Origin: Caulobacter sp. 602-1
Lineage (GTDB): Bacteria > Pseudomonadota > Alphaproteobacteria > Caulobacterales > Caulobacteraceae
Assembly: GCF_003931565.1 (NCBI RefSeq)
Contig: NZ_RRYI01000012.1
Span: 1-64,000, forward strand
Direction: 5' to 3'
DNA: 64,000 nucleotides
Below the pieces are notes generated by a model. That model was not told where the DNA came from and did no database searches. It saw nothing but the letters and a program-made list of their open reading frames with translations. A program made the position numbers and the translations under genes. This document shows, piece after piece, positions 9,577 through 18,547 of the stretch. Numbering within the stretch: the stretch's first letter is position 1; each line of letters begins with the position of its first letter.

Positions 9577-10657
9577 GCGCGAGACGGCGAAGGCCGCGTT
9601 CCTAGAAACCCACGGCTTCGGCGACGTCCGCCGAGAGAACCTGGGCGGCGACGCCTCGACCCGGTCGTATGAACGGTTGCACCGGAATGGCGGCGCCAGC
9701 TTCATCTTCATGGACCAGCCGCCGGCGCTGGAAAGCGTCGTCTGTCCGCCGGGCGCGACCGAGGCCGAGCGCCTGGCCTTGGGCTACAACGCCGCCGCGC
9801 GCCTGGCCGCCGGCTCGGTCGCCGCCTTCGTCGCCACCGCCGACTATCTGCGCCAGCGCAGCCTCTCGGCGCCGCGCATCTTCGCCTATGACGTCGCCCA
9901 GGGCTTGGCGGTGCTGGAAGACCTGGGCGACGGCCTCTACGCCACCCTGATCGCGGAAGGCCAGGACGAGCGCCCGCTCTACGAGGCCGCCGTCGATCTG
10001 CAGGTGGCCCTGCACGTCGAGACGCCGCCGGACGTTCTGGCCGTCGACGACGTCCGCTGGCCGCTGCTGACCTACGACACCCTGGCCCTGAAATACGCTA
10101 CCGACACCTTCCTGGAATGGTGGCCGCAGTTCGCCGGCATCCCGGCCTTCAGCCCCGAAGCCGTAAACGCATGGGACGCGCTGTGGGCGCCCGTCTGGGT
10201 GCGCGGCGAGGCCGGGGCCAGCGTCTTCAGCCACCGCGACTATCACGCCCAGAACCTGCTGTGGCTGCCCGAGCGCGACGGCGTCGCCCGCGTCGGCCTG
10301 CTGGACTTCCAGGACGCCCTGCGCGCCCACCCCGCCTGGGACCTGACCCACCTGCTGCAGGACGCCCGCCGCGACGTGTCGCCGGAATTGGAGGCGGCCA
10401 TGCTGGACCGCTATCTCGCCGCCCGACCGAGCGTCGATCGCGAGGCCTTTATCGCAGACTATCGCGCCCTGGCCGCGTCGAACGCCGCCCGCATCCTGGG
10501 CCGGGTCTTCGCCCGCCAGGCCCTGCTGGGCCGCCGCCAGTACGAGGCCTTCATGCCGCGCACCTGGCGCTACCTGGAGCGGAACCTGAGCGATCCGGCG
10601 ATGAGCGATCTCAAGGCCTGGTTCGATCGCTACGTTCCCGCCGAGGCCCGCCGATGA
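9560..10657 (+). CDS. amgK: N-acetylmuramate/N-acetylglucosamine anomeric kinase
   Basis: A 365-aa aminoglycoside-phosphotransferase-fold kinase. Conserved kinase segments are VFSHRDYHAQNLLW (catalytic loop) and LLDFQDALRAHPAWDLTHLL (metal-binding region). Immediate coupling to a MurU-type nucleotidyltransferase identifies it as AmgK, which phosphorylates recycled cell-wall MurNAc at C1 in the pathway that bypasses de novo UDP-MurNAc synthesis and underlies intrinsic fosfomycin tolerance in Pseudomonas. The GTG at 9560 overlaps tsaE by 17 bp; a TTG at 9566 is the alternative start. The stop overlaps the murU start (ATGA). Confidence 0.88.
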   Translation: MILSSERETAKAAFLETHGFGDVRRENLGGDASTRSYERLHRNGGASFIFMDQPPALESVVCPPGATEAERLALGYNAAARLAAGSVAAFVATADYLRQRSLSAPRIFAYDVAQGLAVLEDLGDGLYATLIAEGQDERPLYEAAVDLQVALHVETPPDVLAVDDVRWPLLTYDTLALKYATDTFLEWWPQFAGIPAFSPEAVNAWDALWAPVWVRGEAGASVFSHRDYHAQNLLWLPERDGVARVGLLDFQDALRAHPAWDLTHLLQDARRDVSPELEAAMLDRYLAARPSVDREAFIADYRALAASNAARILGRVFARQALLGRRQYEAFMPRTWRYLERNLSDPAMSDLKAWFDRYVPAEARR

Positions 10658-11391
10658 GCGGCCCCAAGGTCGCGATGGTGCTGGCCGCCGGCCTCGGCAC
10701 CCGCATGCGCCCGCTGACCAACGACCGGCCCAAGGCCCTGGTCGAGGTCGCCGGCAAGGCGCTGATCGACCACATGCTGGATCGCCTGGCCGCCGCCGGG
10801 GTCGAAACGGCCGTGGTCAATGTCCACTATTTCGCCGACCTCGTGGAAGCCCACCTGAAGGCTCGCGAGGCCAAGGGTCTTGGTCCGCGCATCGTCATCT
10901 CCGATGAGCGCGCCCAGGCCCTGGAGACGGGCGGCGGCGTCAAGCACGCCCTGCCGCTGCTCGGCGAGGATCCGGTCTTCGTGGCCAATATCGATTCGAT
11001 CTGGATCGAGCACGGCGGCGCGGCCGTCGACGCCGTGGCCGCCGCCTGGAATCCCGAGACCATGGACGTCTGCCTGATGCTGGCCTCGACTAGCGGTTCA
11101 CTCGGCTTCCACGATAGCGGCGACGTGTTCCTCGAAGACGGCGTCGTGCGCTTCAAGGATCCCGGCGAGATCGCGCCGCTGGTCTATGTCGGCGTCCATA
11201 TCTGCAAGCCGGCGATCACCGCCGATGGCCCCGAGGGTCCGTTCTCATTGCTGCCGCTGTGGAAACGCCTGGCCGCCGACCACCGCGTCCACGGCGTCGC
11301 GCCCGACGGCCTCTGGATGCACGTCGGCGATCCCGACGCCAGGCTGGCGGCCGAAGCCAGGCTCTCCCAGGGCGATTTGGCCGAACGATGA
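10654..11391 (+). CDS. murU: MurNAc-1-phosphate uridylyltransferase
   Basis: A 245-aa sugar nucleotidyltransferase that converts MurNAc-1-P plus UTP to UDP-MurNAc in peptidoglycan recycling. The N-terminal signature LAAGLGTRMRPLTNDRPK is the nucleotide-binding loop, and VANIDSIW holds the metal-binding aspartate position. The length matches MurU and lacks the long C-terminal domains of glucose-1-P transferases. Its ATG overlaps the amgK stop, and its stop overlaps the addB start, so all three are translationally coupled. Confidence 0.88.
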   Translation: MSGPKVAMVLAAGLGTRMRPLTNDRPKALVEVAGKALIDHMLDRLAAAGVETAVVNVHYFADLVEAHLKAREAKGLGPRIVISDERAQALETGGGVKHALPLLGEDPVFVANIDSIWIEHGGAAVDAVAAAWNPETMDVCLMLASTSGSLGFHDSGDVFLEDGVVRFKDPGEIAPLVYVGVHICKPAITADGPEGPFSLLPLWKRLAADHRVHGVAPDGLWMHVGDPDARLAAEARLSQGDLAER

Positions 11392-14375
11392 GCGGACCGG
11401 CCCCCTTCTTCGAAAGACCGGGGCCGCGCTGGTTCTCGATCCCCGCCCATCGGCCGTTCGTCGACGACCTGGCGCGCGGCCTGCTGAACACGCTGGAACC
11501 GCTGGGCCCCGAGGCCCTGCCCCGCGCCATCGTCCTGACCCCGACCCGTCGCGGCGCCCGCGCCCTGGCCGACGCCTTCCTGGCGGTCGGCGGCGGTCGG
11601 GCGCTGTTGCTGCCGCAGATCCGGCCGCTGGGCGACCTCGATGAAGGCGAGCCGCCCTTCGAACCCGGGGAACTGTCCCTCGACTTCCCGCCCGCAATCT
11701 CGTCGCGCCGTCGTCGGTTCGAGCTGGCGCGGCTGGTCGTCGACCACGGCGACAAGCTGTCGTTCAAGCCTGGCCCGGTCCAGGCTCTGGAACTGGCCAA
11801 GGCCCTGTCGGACTTCCTCGACAGTTGCCAGATCGAGGAGGTCCCGTTCGCCGACAAGCTGGACGGCCTTGCCGAGGGCGACCTGGCCCAGCACTGGCAG
11901 GTCTCGGCCCGCTTCCTGAAAGGCGTGCTGACCGCCTGGCCGAAGCGCCTGGAAGCTCTGGGCCTGATCGACGTCGCCGAACGCCGGGTGAAGCTGCTGC
12001 GGGCCCTGGAAAAGCAGTGGGCCGAGAACCCGCCGGCCGGGGTTCTGGTCGCCGCCGGCTCGACCGGCACGGCGCCGGCGACCGCCGATCTGCTGCGCGT
12101 CATCGCCGCCGCCCCGAAGGGCGCCGTGGTGCTGCCAGGCCTCGACGAGGACCTGGCCGACAGCGCCTGGACCCAGATCGAGGGCTCCCAGGGCGAGCAG
12201 CATCCGCAAGGCGCGATGAAGCGCCTGCTGGACCGCGCTGGCGTCGCGCGTTCGGATGTCCGCGCCTGGGTTCCCGATGTCGACAGTCGCGGCCGCTGGC
12301 GGCGGCGGATCGTCAACGAGGCCCTGCGTCCAGCCGAGGCCACCGCCGACTGGCTGGCCCAGATCGCCGCCCTGCGCGCCGAGGCCCCGGACCTCGACCC
12401 CGTCGCCGAGGGCCTGACCGGCTTCTCGGTCATCGCCGCCCGCGCCGAGGAAGAGGCCGCCGGGGCCTGCGCCTTGCTGCTGCGCGAGGCGCTGGAGACG
12501 CCGGACAAGACCGCGGCCCTGGTCACGCCCGACCAGACCCTGGCTCGCCGGGTGATGACCCGCCTGCAGCGTTGGGGCGTGATCCCCGACAGCTCGGCCG
12601 GTGCACCGCTGGCCGCCGCCGGCTCGGCGATCCTGGCCCTGCATCTTGCGCGTCTGGTCGAGGAACCGTTGGATCCCGTCCGCCTGCTGGCCTTCGCCAA
12701 ACATCCGCTGGTGCTGGGCGAAGACGAAACGCCGGCCGCCGCCGTGCTCGAACGCAAGGGACTGCGCGGCGCCGCGCCCGGCTCGAAGGCCGTACTACGC
12801 GCCCGGCTGAGCGACGCGCCCGACGCGCTCGCGCTCTGCGACCGTGTGCTGGCGGCCATCGACCATGCCGCCAGCCCCTATGCCAACGGCTTCGCGCCGC
12901 CCTGCCGCGCCGCCCAGGCCCTGGTCGAGGCGCTGGAAGGCCTGATCGCGCCACACCGCCTTTGGGCCGGCGGCGCGGGCGAATGCCTGGGAACCCTGAT
13001 GGCGGCCCTGATCCAAGACGGCGAGCCCCTGCCCGACGCCTCGCCCCAGGCCTTCGCCGACATCCTCGACCGACTGGTCAACGAGGAGACCGTCCGCGTC
13101 GGCGGCGCCACCCATCCGCGCCTGCGCATCCTGGGCGCCATCGAGGCCCGCCTGGTCCGCGCCGACCGCCTTGTGCTGGCGGGGCTGGAGGAGGGCGTCT
13201 GGCCGCAGGGGGCGCCGATCGATCCGTTCCTGTCGCGCCCCATGCGGAGCCGGCTCGGCCTGCCGCCGCCAGAACGCAAGATCGGCCTGACGGCCCACGA
13301 CTTCGCCCAGGCCGCCAGCGCGCCGGACGTGGTGCTGGTCCACTGCGAGCGACGCGGCGGCGCGCCGGCCGTCGAGTCCCGCTGGCTGTGGCGCCTGAAG
13401 ACCCTGGCCGCCGGCGCGGGGCTCGCCCTGCCCCGTCGCGACGACGTACTGGACTGGGTGCGCGCCCTGGACGCGCCTGATCCTTACGCGCCGATCGGCC
13501 GCCCGGCCCCGACGCCGCCGGTCGAGGACCGTCCGCGCAGGATGGCCGTCACCCGGATCGAGGCCCTGACCCGCGACCCCTACGCCGTCTGGGCCCGCGA
13601 CATTCTCAAGCTCTATCCGCTGGAGCGCCCCGACGAGCCGGTCGAGGCCCGCGCCCGCGGCACCGCCATCCACGCGGCGTTCGAGACATTCGCCGAGACC
13701 TATCCCGACGCCGTGCCGGTCGAGGCCGCCGGCGTGTTCGAGCGCCTCTACATCGACGCCCTGATCAAGGCCGGCATGCCACCGACCGCCCTGGCCCGCG
13801 AAAGGGCCCTGGCTCGCGAGGCCGCCCTGTGGGTCGCCGACTGGGAGCGCCATCGCCGCACCACGGCCCGCAAGGTCGTGGTCGAGGCGGCGGGCGAACT
13901 GTCGCTGTCGATCAATGGCCGCCCCTTCACCCTGACCGCCAAGGCCGACCGAATCGAGCCGACCGCCGATGGGACCGCCCACATTCTCGACTACAAGACT
14001 GGCGCCGCCCCGTCGCAGAAGCAGGTCGACACCGGCTTCTCGCCGCAGCTGACCCTGACGGCGGCGATCCTGATGCACGGCGGCTTCCCGGACCTGGGCA
14101 AGCCGACGCCCGGTGACCTGACCTATGTCCGCGTCACGGGCCGTCGCCCCGCGGGCGAGGAGCAGGTCCGCGCTCTGGCCGGCGAGGAAAGCGCCGCCGC
14201 CGCGACCAAGGCGCTGGACGGCCTCTCGACCCTGATCGCCCGTTATGACGATCCGGACGAGCCCTACCGCTCACGGGTCGCCCCGCAGTTCGTCAAGGAG
14301 CATCCCGGCGACTATGCCCACCTGGCGCGGGTGTTCGAATGGTCGACCAGCGGCGACGACGGGGATGGCGAATGA
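11388..14375 (+). CDS. addB: Double-strand break repair protein AddB
   Basis: A 995-aa subunit of the AddAB helicase-nuclease that resects double-strand breaks for RecA loading. The protein is of the alphaproteobacterial AddB type: an inactivated-helicase N-terminal part (LTPTRRGARALADAF region) and a C-terminal PD-(D/E)xK nuclease domain ending in ILDYKTG (residues about 862-868). I do not see the four-cysteine Fe-S staple of the Bacillus protein. The ATG at 11388 overlaps the murU stop; the stop overlaps the addA start. Confidence 0.92.
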   Translation: MSGPAPFFERPGPRWFSIPAHRPFVDDLARGLLNTLEPLGPEALPRAIVLTPTRRGARALADAFLAVGGGRALLLPQIRPLGDLDEGEPPFEPGELSLDFPPAISSRRRRFELARLVVDHGDKLSFKPGPVQALELAKALSDFLDSCQIEEVPFADKLDGLAEGDLAQHWQVSARFLKGVLTAWPKRLEALGLIDVAERRVKLLRALEKQWAENPPAGVLVAAGSTGTAPATADLLRVIAAAPKGAVVLPGLDEDLADSAWTQIEGSQGEQHPQGAMKRLLDRAGVARSDVRAWVPDVDSRGRWRRRIVNEALRPAEATADWLAQIAALRAEAPDLDPVAEGLTGFSVIAARAEEEAAGACALLLREALETPDKTAALVTPDQTLARRVMTRLQRWGVIPDSSAGAPLAAAGSAILALHLARLVEEPLDPVRLLAFAKHPLVLGEDETPAAAVLERKGLRGAAPGSKAVLRARLSDAPDALALCDRVLAAIDHAASPYANGFAPPCRAAQALVEALEGLIAPHRLWAGGAGECLGTLMAALIQDGEPLPDASPQAFADILDRLVNEETVRVGGATHPRLRILGAIEARLVRADRLVLAGLEEGVWPQGAPIDPFLSRPMRSRLGLPPPERKIGLTAHDFAQAASAPDVVLVHCERRGGAPAVESRWLWRLKTLAAGAGLALPRRDDVLDWVRALDAPDPYAPIGRPAPTPPVEDRPRRMAVTRIEALTRDPYAVWARDILKLYPLERPDEPVEARARGTAIHAAFETFAETYPDAVPVEAAGVFERLYIDALIKAGMPPTALARERALAREAALWVADWERHRRTTARKVVVEAAGELSLSINGRPFTLTAKADRIEPTADGTAHILDYKTGAAPSQKQVDTGFSPQLTLTAAILMHGGFPDLGKPTPGDLTYVRVTGRRPAGEEQVRALAGEESAAAATKALDGLSTLIARYDDPDEPYRSRVAPQFVKEHPGDYAHLARVFEWSTSGDDGDGE

Positions 14376-17300
14376 GCGCGCCCGATCATCAGCGCATCGC
14401 CGCCGATCCGACGATCTCGGCCTTCGTCACGGCCAATGCCGGTTCGGGCAAGACCAAGACCCTGATCGACCGGGTCGCGCGCCTGCTGCTGGCCGGGGTC
14501 GAGCCGCAGGCGATCCTGTGCGTGACCTACACCAAGGCCGCCGCCGCCGAGATGCAGCGCCGCCTGTTCGAGCGCCTGGGCAAATGGTCGGTGACCAGCG
14601 ACGCCGATCTGCGGGCCGAGCTGATCAAGCTCGTGGGCGAAACGGACGCCGCTTACGACGCCAAGGGCCTGTCGGACGCGCGCGCCCTGTTCGCCAAGGC
14701 GCTGGAGACTCCGGGCGGCCTGAAAATCCAGACGATCCACGCCTTCTGCGAAAAGCTGCTGCGGCGCTTCCCTCTGGAGGCCGGTGTCTCGCCCGGCTTC
14801 ACGGTGATGGACGATCAGGCGGGCGCCGCCATCGCCCGCGCCGCCCGCCGCGCCACGGCCCAATGGGTCGATACGCACGAAGACGCCTTCTCGGAGGCCT
14901 ATGCCCGCTTCTCGGTGGCGCTCGACTTTCAGAGCTTCGAGAACATGTTCGCCGGCTTCGAGGCGCGGCGCGGGCAGGTCATGGACTATGTCCGGCGCTG
15001 CGGCGGCCTTTCCGAAGCGGTCGCCGACGCCTGGACGCGCTGCGGCTTCGACGATCCGACCTCGGCCGCGGACCTCGCCGCCCAGGCGATGGCGCGGCTT
15101 GACCTCGGCGTCTGGCGCGCCGCCGCGACCGTGCTGTTCGACGGCGGCGGCAAGCAGGACGCCAAGTATGCCGAAGCCCTGGCCGCCGTGGCCCGCGACC
15201 CGGACGCCACGCTGGAGCTTGCCCTCCGCGCCCTGTTCACCGAGGGCGGCGAAGGCGCGCCGGCGACCTGGCCCGGAAAAACGTCGGGCCTGAAGAGCCG
15301 CGAGGACCTTCGGGAGGCCCTGCTGCTGGACCAGGCCAAGCTGGAGGCCGCCCGCGAACGGGTGCGCGCCGCCAAGGTGGCCGAGGACACCGCCGACGCC
15401 CTGCGGCTGGCGGTGCTCTATGTGGAGTCCCACCGCATCGAAAAGGACGCCCGGGGCGCGCTGGACTTCACCGACCTGATCGACAAGACCCGCGTGCTGC
15501 TGACCGAAAAGGTCGAGGCCGCCTGGGTGCTCTACAAGCTGGACGGCGGCATCGACCACATCCTGCTCGACGAGGCCCAGGACACCGCCCCGGAGCAGTG
15601 GGAAATCCTCAGAGCCCTGACCGCCGACTTCTTCGTGGGCGAGACCTCCGAGGGCTGGAGCGGCCGCCGGGCCGAGCGGACCCTGTTCGTGGTCGGCGAT
15701 CACAAGCAATCAATTTACTCGTTCCAAGGTGCGGATCCCGCGCGCTTTGGAGCAGAAACCCGAGGTTACATCGCCCGGATAGCTGAGGCTGGCCGGGAAG
15801 GAGTGGGCGTCCGTCTAGCGAAATCGTACCGTTCGACGGCCCAGGTCCTGGCTTATGTCGACAGTCTTTTTTCAGTGGAGGAGAACCGCGTCGGGCTCAT
15901 GCCTGAAGGAGGAGACCTTGAGCCCCATGAGCCTACTCGACGCGAGCCAGGCTGCGTGGACCTCTGGCCTCTAACGCGCGAGTCCCCGGGCGAAGAGCGT
16001 GAAGCTTGGGAGGCGCCTGTCGACGCCGAGAGCGAGCAGAGTGCCAACCGCCGCCTCGCTGAGAAAATCGCTGCCGAGGCTGCCGCGATTATCCATCGGG
16101 GTGACGCTGTCTTTGACAAGGACCTTCGTATCAGTCGCGCCGCCCATGCCGGCGATATCCTTGTCCTCGTCCGCCGCCGCAAGGTGCTGTTCGAGGAGAT
16201 CATCCGGGCCTTGAAGCGACGCGGCGTGCCGGTGGCCGGGGCCGACCGGCTGTCGCTGTCCAGCCACATCGCCTTCGAGGATCTGCTGGCGCTCGGGCGA
16301 TTCATCCTGTTCCCGGATGACGACCTGACCCTGGCGGCCCTGCTGAAGTCGCCGTTCTGCGGCCTCTCCGACGAAGACGTCTACGCCCTGGCCAAGGGCC
16401 GCCGGGCCGCCCTGTGGGCCGAACTGCGCCGCCGGGCCGATGAGCGCCCGGAATGGACCACGGCGCGGACGGTGCTGGACTGGGCGCTGACCGAGGGGCG
16501 CAGGCGCCAGCCATTCGAGTTCTTCGCCGGCTGGCTGGGCCTGGCCGACGCCAGCGGCCGCTCGCACCGCGCCAAGGTCCTGACGCGCCTCGGGGCGGAA
16601 GCCGAGGAAGCGCTCGACGAGTTCCTGGCCCAGGTGATGGAGGCCGAGCAGCGCGGCGTCCGCGACCTGGAAGCCCTGGTCGCCGACTTCGCGGCGCTCG
16701 ACATCGTGGTCAAGCGCGAGATGGAAGGCGCCCGGCGCGAAGTGCGGGTGATGACCGCTCACGGGTCCAAAGGCCTGGAGGCGCCGATCGTCTTCCTGCC
16801 CGAGACGACGGTAAAGCGCGGAGCCGGGGGCTCGCCGCTGCTGGTCACCGAGGACGGCGGCCTGCTGTGGTGCGCCAGCGGCAAGGGCGACTGCGACGCC
16901 TCGGCAAGGGCCCGCAAGCTCCGCGAGGACAAGGAGAGCCAGGAGGCCCTTCGCCTGCTGTACGTGGCCCTGACCCGGGCCCGGGACCGGTTGATCCTGT
17001 GTGGCCGTATCGACGCCCGGACCAAGGACGACAAGGTCGGCGGCTGGTACGCCGCCGCTCGCGCCGCCTTCGGCCACGCCGATATCGCCCCTGAAGTGCG
17101 GACGATGGGCGAGGGAGAGACCGCCTTCCTGCGCTACGGTCCCGATCCGGTCAGCGCGCCGCGCATCGAGGAGACCGTGCGCGACCCGGCGGGGGCGCCG
17201 GCCTGGATCAAGGTCGAAGCCCCGCCCGAGCCCGCCGCAGCCCGCTACGCCGCGCCGTCGCGGATCGAGGACAACGCCCGTGTCCCGGCTCCCTCGCCGC

Positions 17301-17833
17301 TGGCCAAGGTCTCGGGCCTGGGCCGCTACAGACGGGGCGAGATCGTCCACAAACTGCTGCAGCTGCTGCCGGAGGTCGCGCCGGACCAACGCTCCACCGC
17401 CGCCCGACGCCTGCTGGCCGCCGAGCGCGACCTGACCGACGAACAGCGCCAGGAGATGGCGGAGGCCGCCTTCGGCGTGCTGGACGATGCGCGCTTCGCC
17501 GCCGTGTTCGGCCCCGGCTCTCGCGCCGAGGTCGCCCTGGCCGGAACCAGCGCTCACTTGCCCAAGGGCCTCGCCGTCTCGGGCCGTGTGGACCGGCTGG
17601 TGGTCGACGAAGGCCGGGTGCTGGTGGTGGACTACAAGACCAATCGTCCCTCGCCTGACCAGATCGAGGACGCCGACCCGGCCTATCTGGCCCAGATGGC
17701 GGTCTATGCCGCCGTGCTGCGCGAGGTGTTCCCAGGACGGACCGTCGAAGCGGCCTTGGTCTGGACGGACGGCCCCAAACTGATGCCGGTTCCAGAAAAG
17801 GTGATGGCCCAGGCTCTGGCCCGCCTGACCTAA
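14372..17833 (+). CDS. addA: Double-strand break repair helicase AddA
   Basis: An 1153-aa UvrD-family helicase and nuclease. Walker A ANAGSGKTKTL is near residues 24-34, motif II is HILLDEAQDTAPEQW, motif III includes VVGDHKQSIYSFQGADP, and a C-terminal nuclease domain carries VLVVDYKTNRPSP. The start is fixed by the ATGA overlap with addB. The segment 15705-16150 (about residues 445-593) uses many A/T-ending codons, while the rest is almost entirely G/C-ending; the reading frame and helicase motifs remain intact there. This suggests a recombined segment rather than damage. The following gap to trxA is about 120 bp. Confidence 0.93.
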   Translation: MSAPDHQRIAADPTISAFVTANAGSGKTKTLIDRVARLLLAGVEPQAILCVTYTKAAAAEMQRRLFERLGKWSVTSDADLRAELIKLVGETDAAYDAKGLSDARALFAKALETPGGLKIQTIHAFCEKLLRRFPLEAGVSPGFTVMDDQAGAAIARAARRATAQWVDTHEDAFSEAYARFSVALDFQSFENMFAGFEARRGQVMDYVRRCGGLSEAVADAWTRCGFDDPTSAADLAAQAMARLDLGVWRAAATVLFDGGGKQDAKYAEALAAVARDPDATLELALRALFTEGGEGAPATWPGKTSGLKSREDLREALLLDQAKLEAARERVRAAKVAEDTADALRLAVLYVESHRIEKDARGALDFTDLIDKTRVLLTEKVEAAWVLYKLDGGIDHILLDEAQDTAPEQWEILRALTADFFVGETSEGWSGRRAERTLFVVGDHKQSIYSFQGADPARFGAETRGYIARIAEAGREGVGVRLAKSYRSTAQVLAYVDSLFSVEENRVGLMPEGGDLEPHEPTRREPGCVDLWPLTRESPGEEREAWEAPVDAESEQSANRRLAEKIAAEAAAIIHRGDAVFDKDLRISRAAHAGDILVLVRRRKVLFEEIIRALKRRGVPVAGADRLSLSSHIAFEDLLALGRFILFPDDDLTLAALLKSPFCGLSDEDVYALAKGRRAALWAELRRRADERPEWTTARTVLDWALTEGRRRQPFEFFAGWLGLADASGRSHRAKVLTRLGAEAEEALDEFLAQVMEAEQRGVRDLEALVADFAALDIVVKREMEGARREVRVMTAHGSKGLEAPIVFLPETTVKRGAGGSPLLVTEDGGLLWCASGKGDCDASARARKLREDKESQEALRLLYVALTRARDRLILCGRIDARTKDDKVGGWYAAARAAFGHADIAPEVRTMGEGETAFLRYGPDPVSAPRIEETVRDPAGAPAWIKVEAPPEPAAARYAAPSRIEDNARVPAPSPLAKVSGLGRYRRGEIVHKLLQLLPEVAPDQRSTAARRLLAAERDLTDEQRQEMAEAAFGVLDDARFAAVFGPGSRAEVALAGTSAHLPKGLAVSGRVDRLVVDEGRVLVVDYKTNRPSPDQIEDADPAYLAQMAVYAAVLREVFPGRTVEAALVWTDGPKLMPVPEKVMAQALARLT

Positions 17834-17953
17834 TCCCGTTGCCGGACGGCCAACGTCCTCCTACATCTTTCGCAAGCGACCGGAACGAATCCGGGCACAT
17901 TGACCTTATCGCGTCCTCCGCGCCGAACGCGTGACGCCAGACTGGAGCAAGCC

Positions 17954-18286
17954 ATGAGCACCGTTGTGGTGACCGACGCCACCTTCGAATCCGACGTCCT
18001 GAAGGCCGGCAAGCCCGTGCTGGTCGACTTCTGGGCCGAATGGTGCGGTCCCTGTAAGCAGATCGCTCCGGCCCTGGAGCAGATCTCCGAAGAGCTGGCC
18101 GACGTGGTCACCGTCGCCAAGGTCAATATCGAGGACAGCCCGACGACGCCGTCGCGCTATGGCGTTCGCGGCATTCCGACCATGATGCTGTTCCGCGATG
18201 GCCAGATGACCTCGATGAAGGTCGGCGCCATGCCCAAGCAGAAGATCCTGGAATGGCTGAACGAGGCCGGCGTTCAACCGGTCTAG
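17954..18286 (+). CDS. trxA: Thioredoxin
   Basis: A 110-aa cytosolic thioredoxin that reduces protein disulfides. The active site WCGPC lies at about residues 31-35 in the classical context DFWAEWCGPCKQI, and the cis-proline loop is RGIPTMMLF. CTGGAG lies about eight bases before the ATG at 17954. It has its own strong terminator at 18312-18344, so it is probably a single transcription unit or the last gene of the add operon. Confidence 0.96.
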   Translation: MSTVVVTDATFESDVLKAGKPVLVDFWAEWCGPCKQIAPALEQISEELADVVTVAKVNIEDSPTTPSRYGVRGIPTMMLFRDGQMTSMKVGAMPKQKILEWLNEAGVQPV

Positions 18287-18311
18287 ACGGCTTTCAGGCC
18301 TTGAATTGAAG

Positions 18312-18344
18312 ACGCCCGCTCCGGTTTCCGGGGCGGGCGTTTTT
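18312..18344 (+). terminator. Intrinsic terminator after trxA
   Basis: An 8-bp GC-rich stem (ACGCCCGC at 18312-18319 pairing with 18333-18340) is followed by a T run at 18340-18344. Confidence 0.85.
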
Positions 18345-18353
18345 CGTGTCGGC

Positions 18354-18461
18354 CTACTTCTTGGGCGTCACGATGAACGGCGAGACCGAGACCGGCGGGG
18401 CCTTCTTCTCGGCCTTCGGTTTGCGGATTTCCTTGTTTGATTTCTTCTGACCCTTGGCCAT
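18354..18461 (-). CDS. Short lysine-rich conserved protein (35 aa)
   Basis: A 35-codon frame beginning MAKGQKKSNKEIRKPKAEKK and ending in VTPKK. It is very basic in the first half, then a short hydrophobic PPVSVSPFIV stretch. AGGAA precedes the ATG by about seven bases. Very similar tiny proteins starting MAKGQ(K/M)RSNKE are, as I recall, widespread in proteobacteria without known function. It lies between the trxA terminator and folC and is read on the folC strand. Whether it belongs to the folC operon is unclear; the gap is about 86 bp. Confidence 0.72.
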   Translation of the reverse strand: MAKGQKKSNKEIRKPKAEKKAPPVSVSPFIVTPKK

Positions 18462-18547
18462 CGGCGGTTCCTGCCAGGACGGGTGCGCTCGCCGAGGATG
18501 TCCAGCGGGCCGCGCCGCCCTATCGGCGTGGGCTCAGCCTTACGCGT

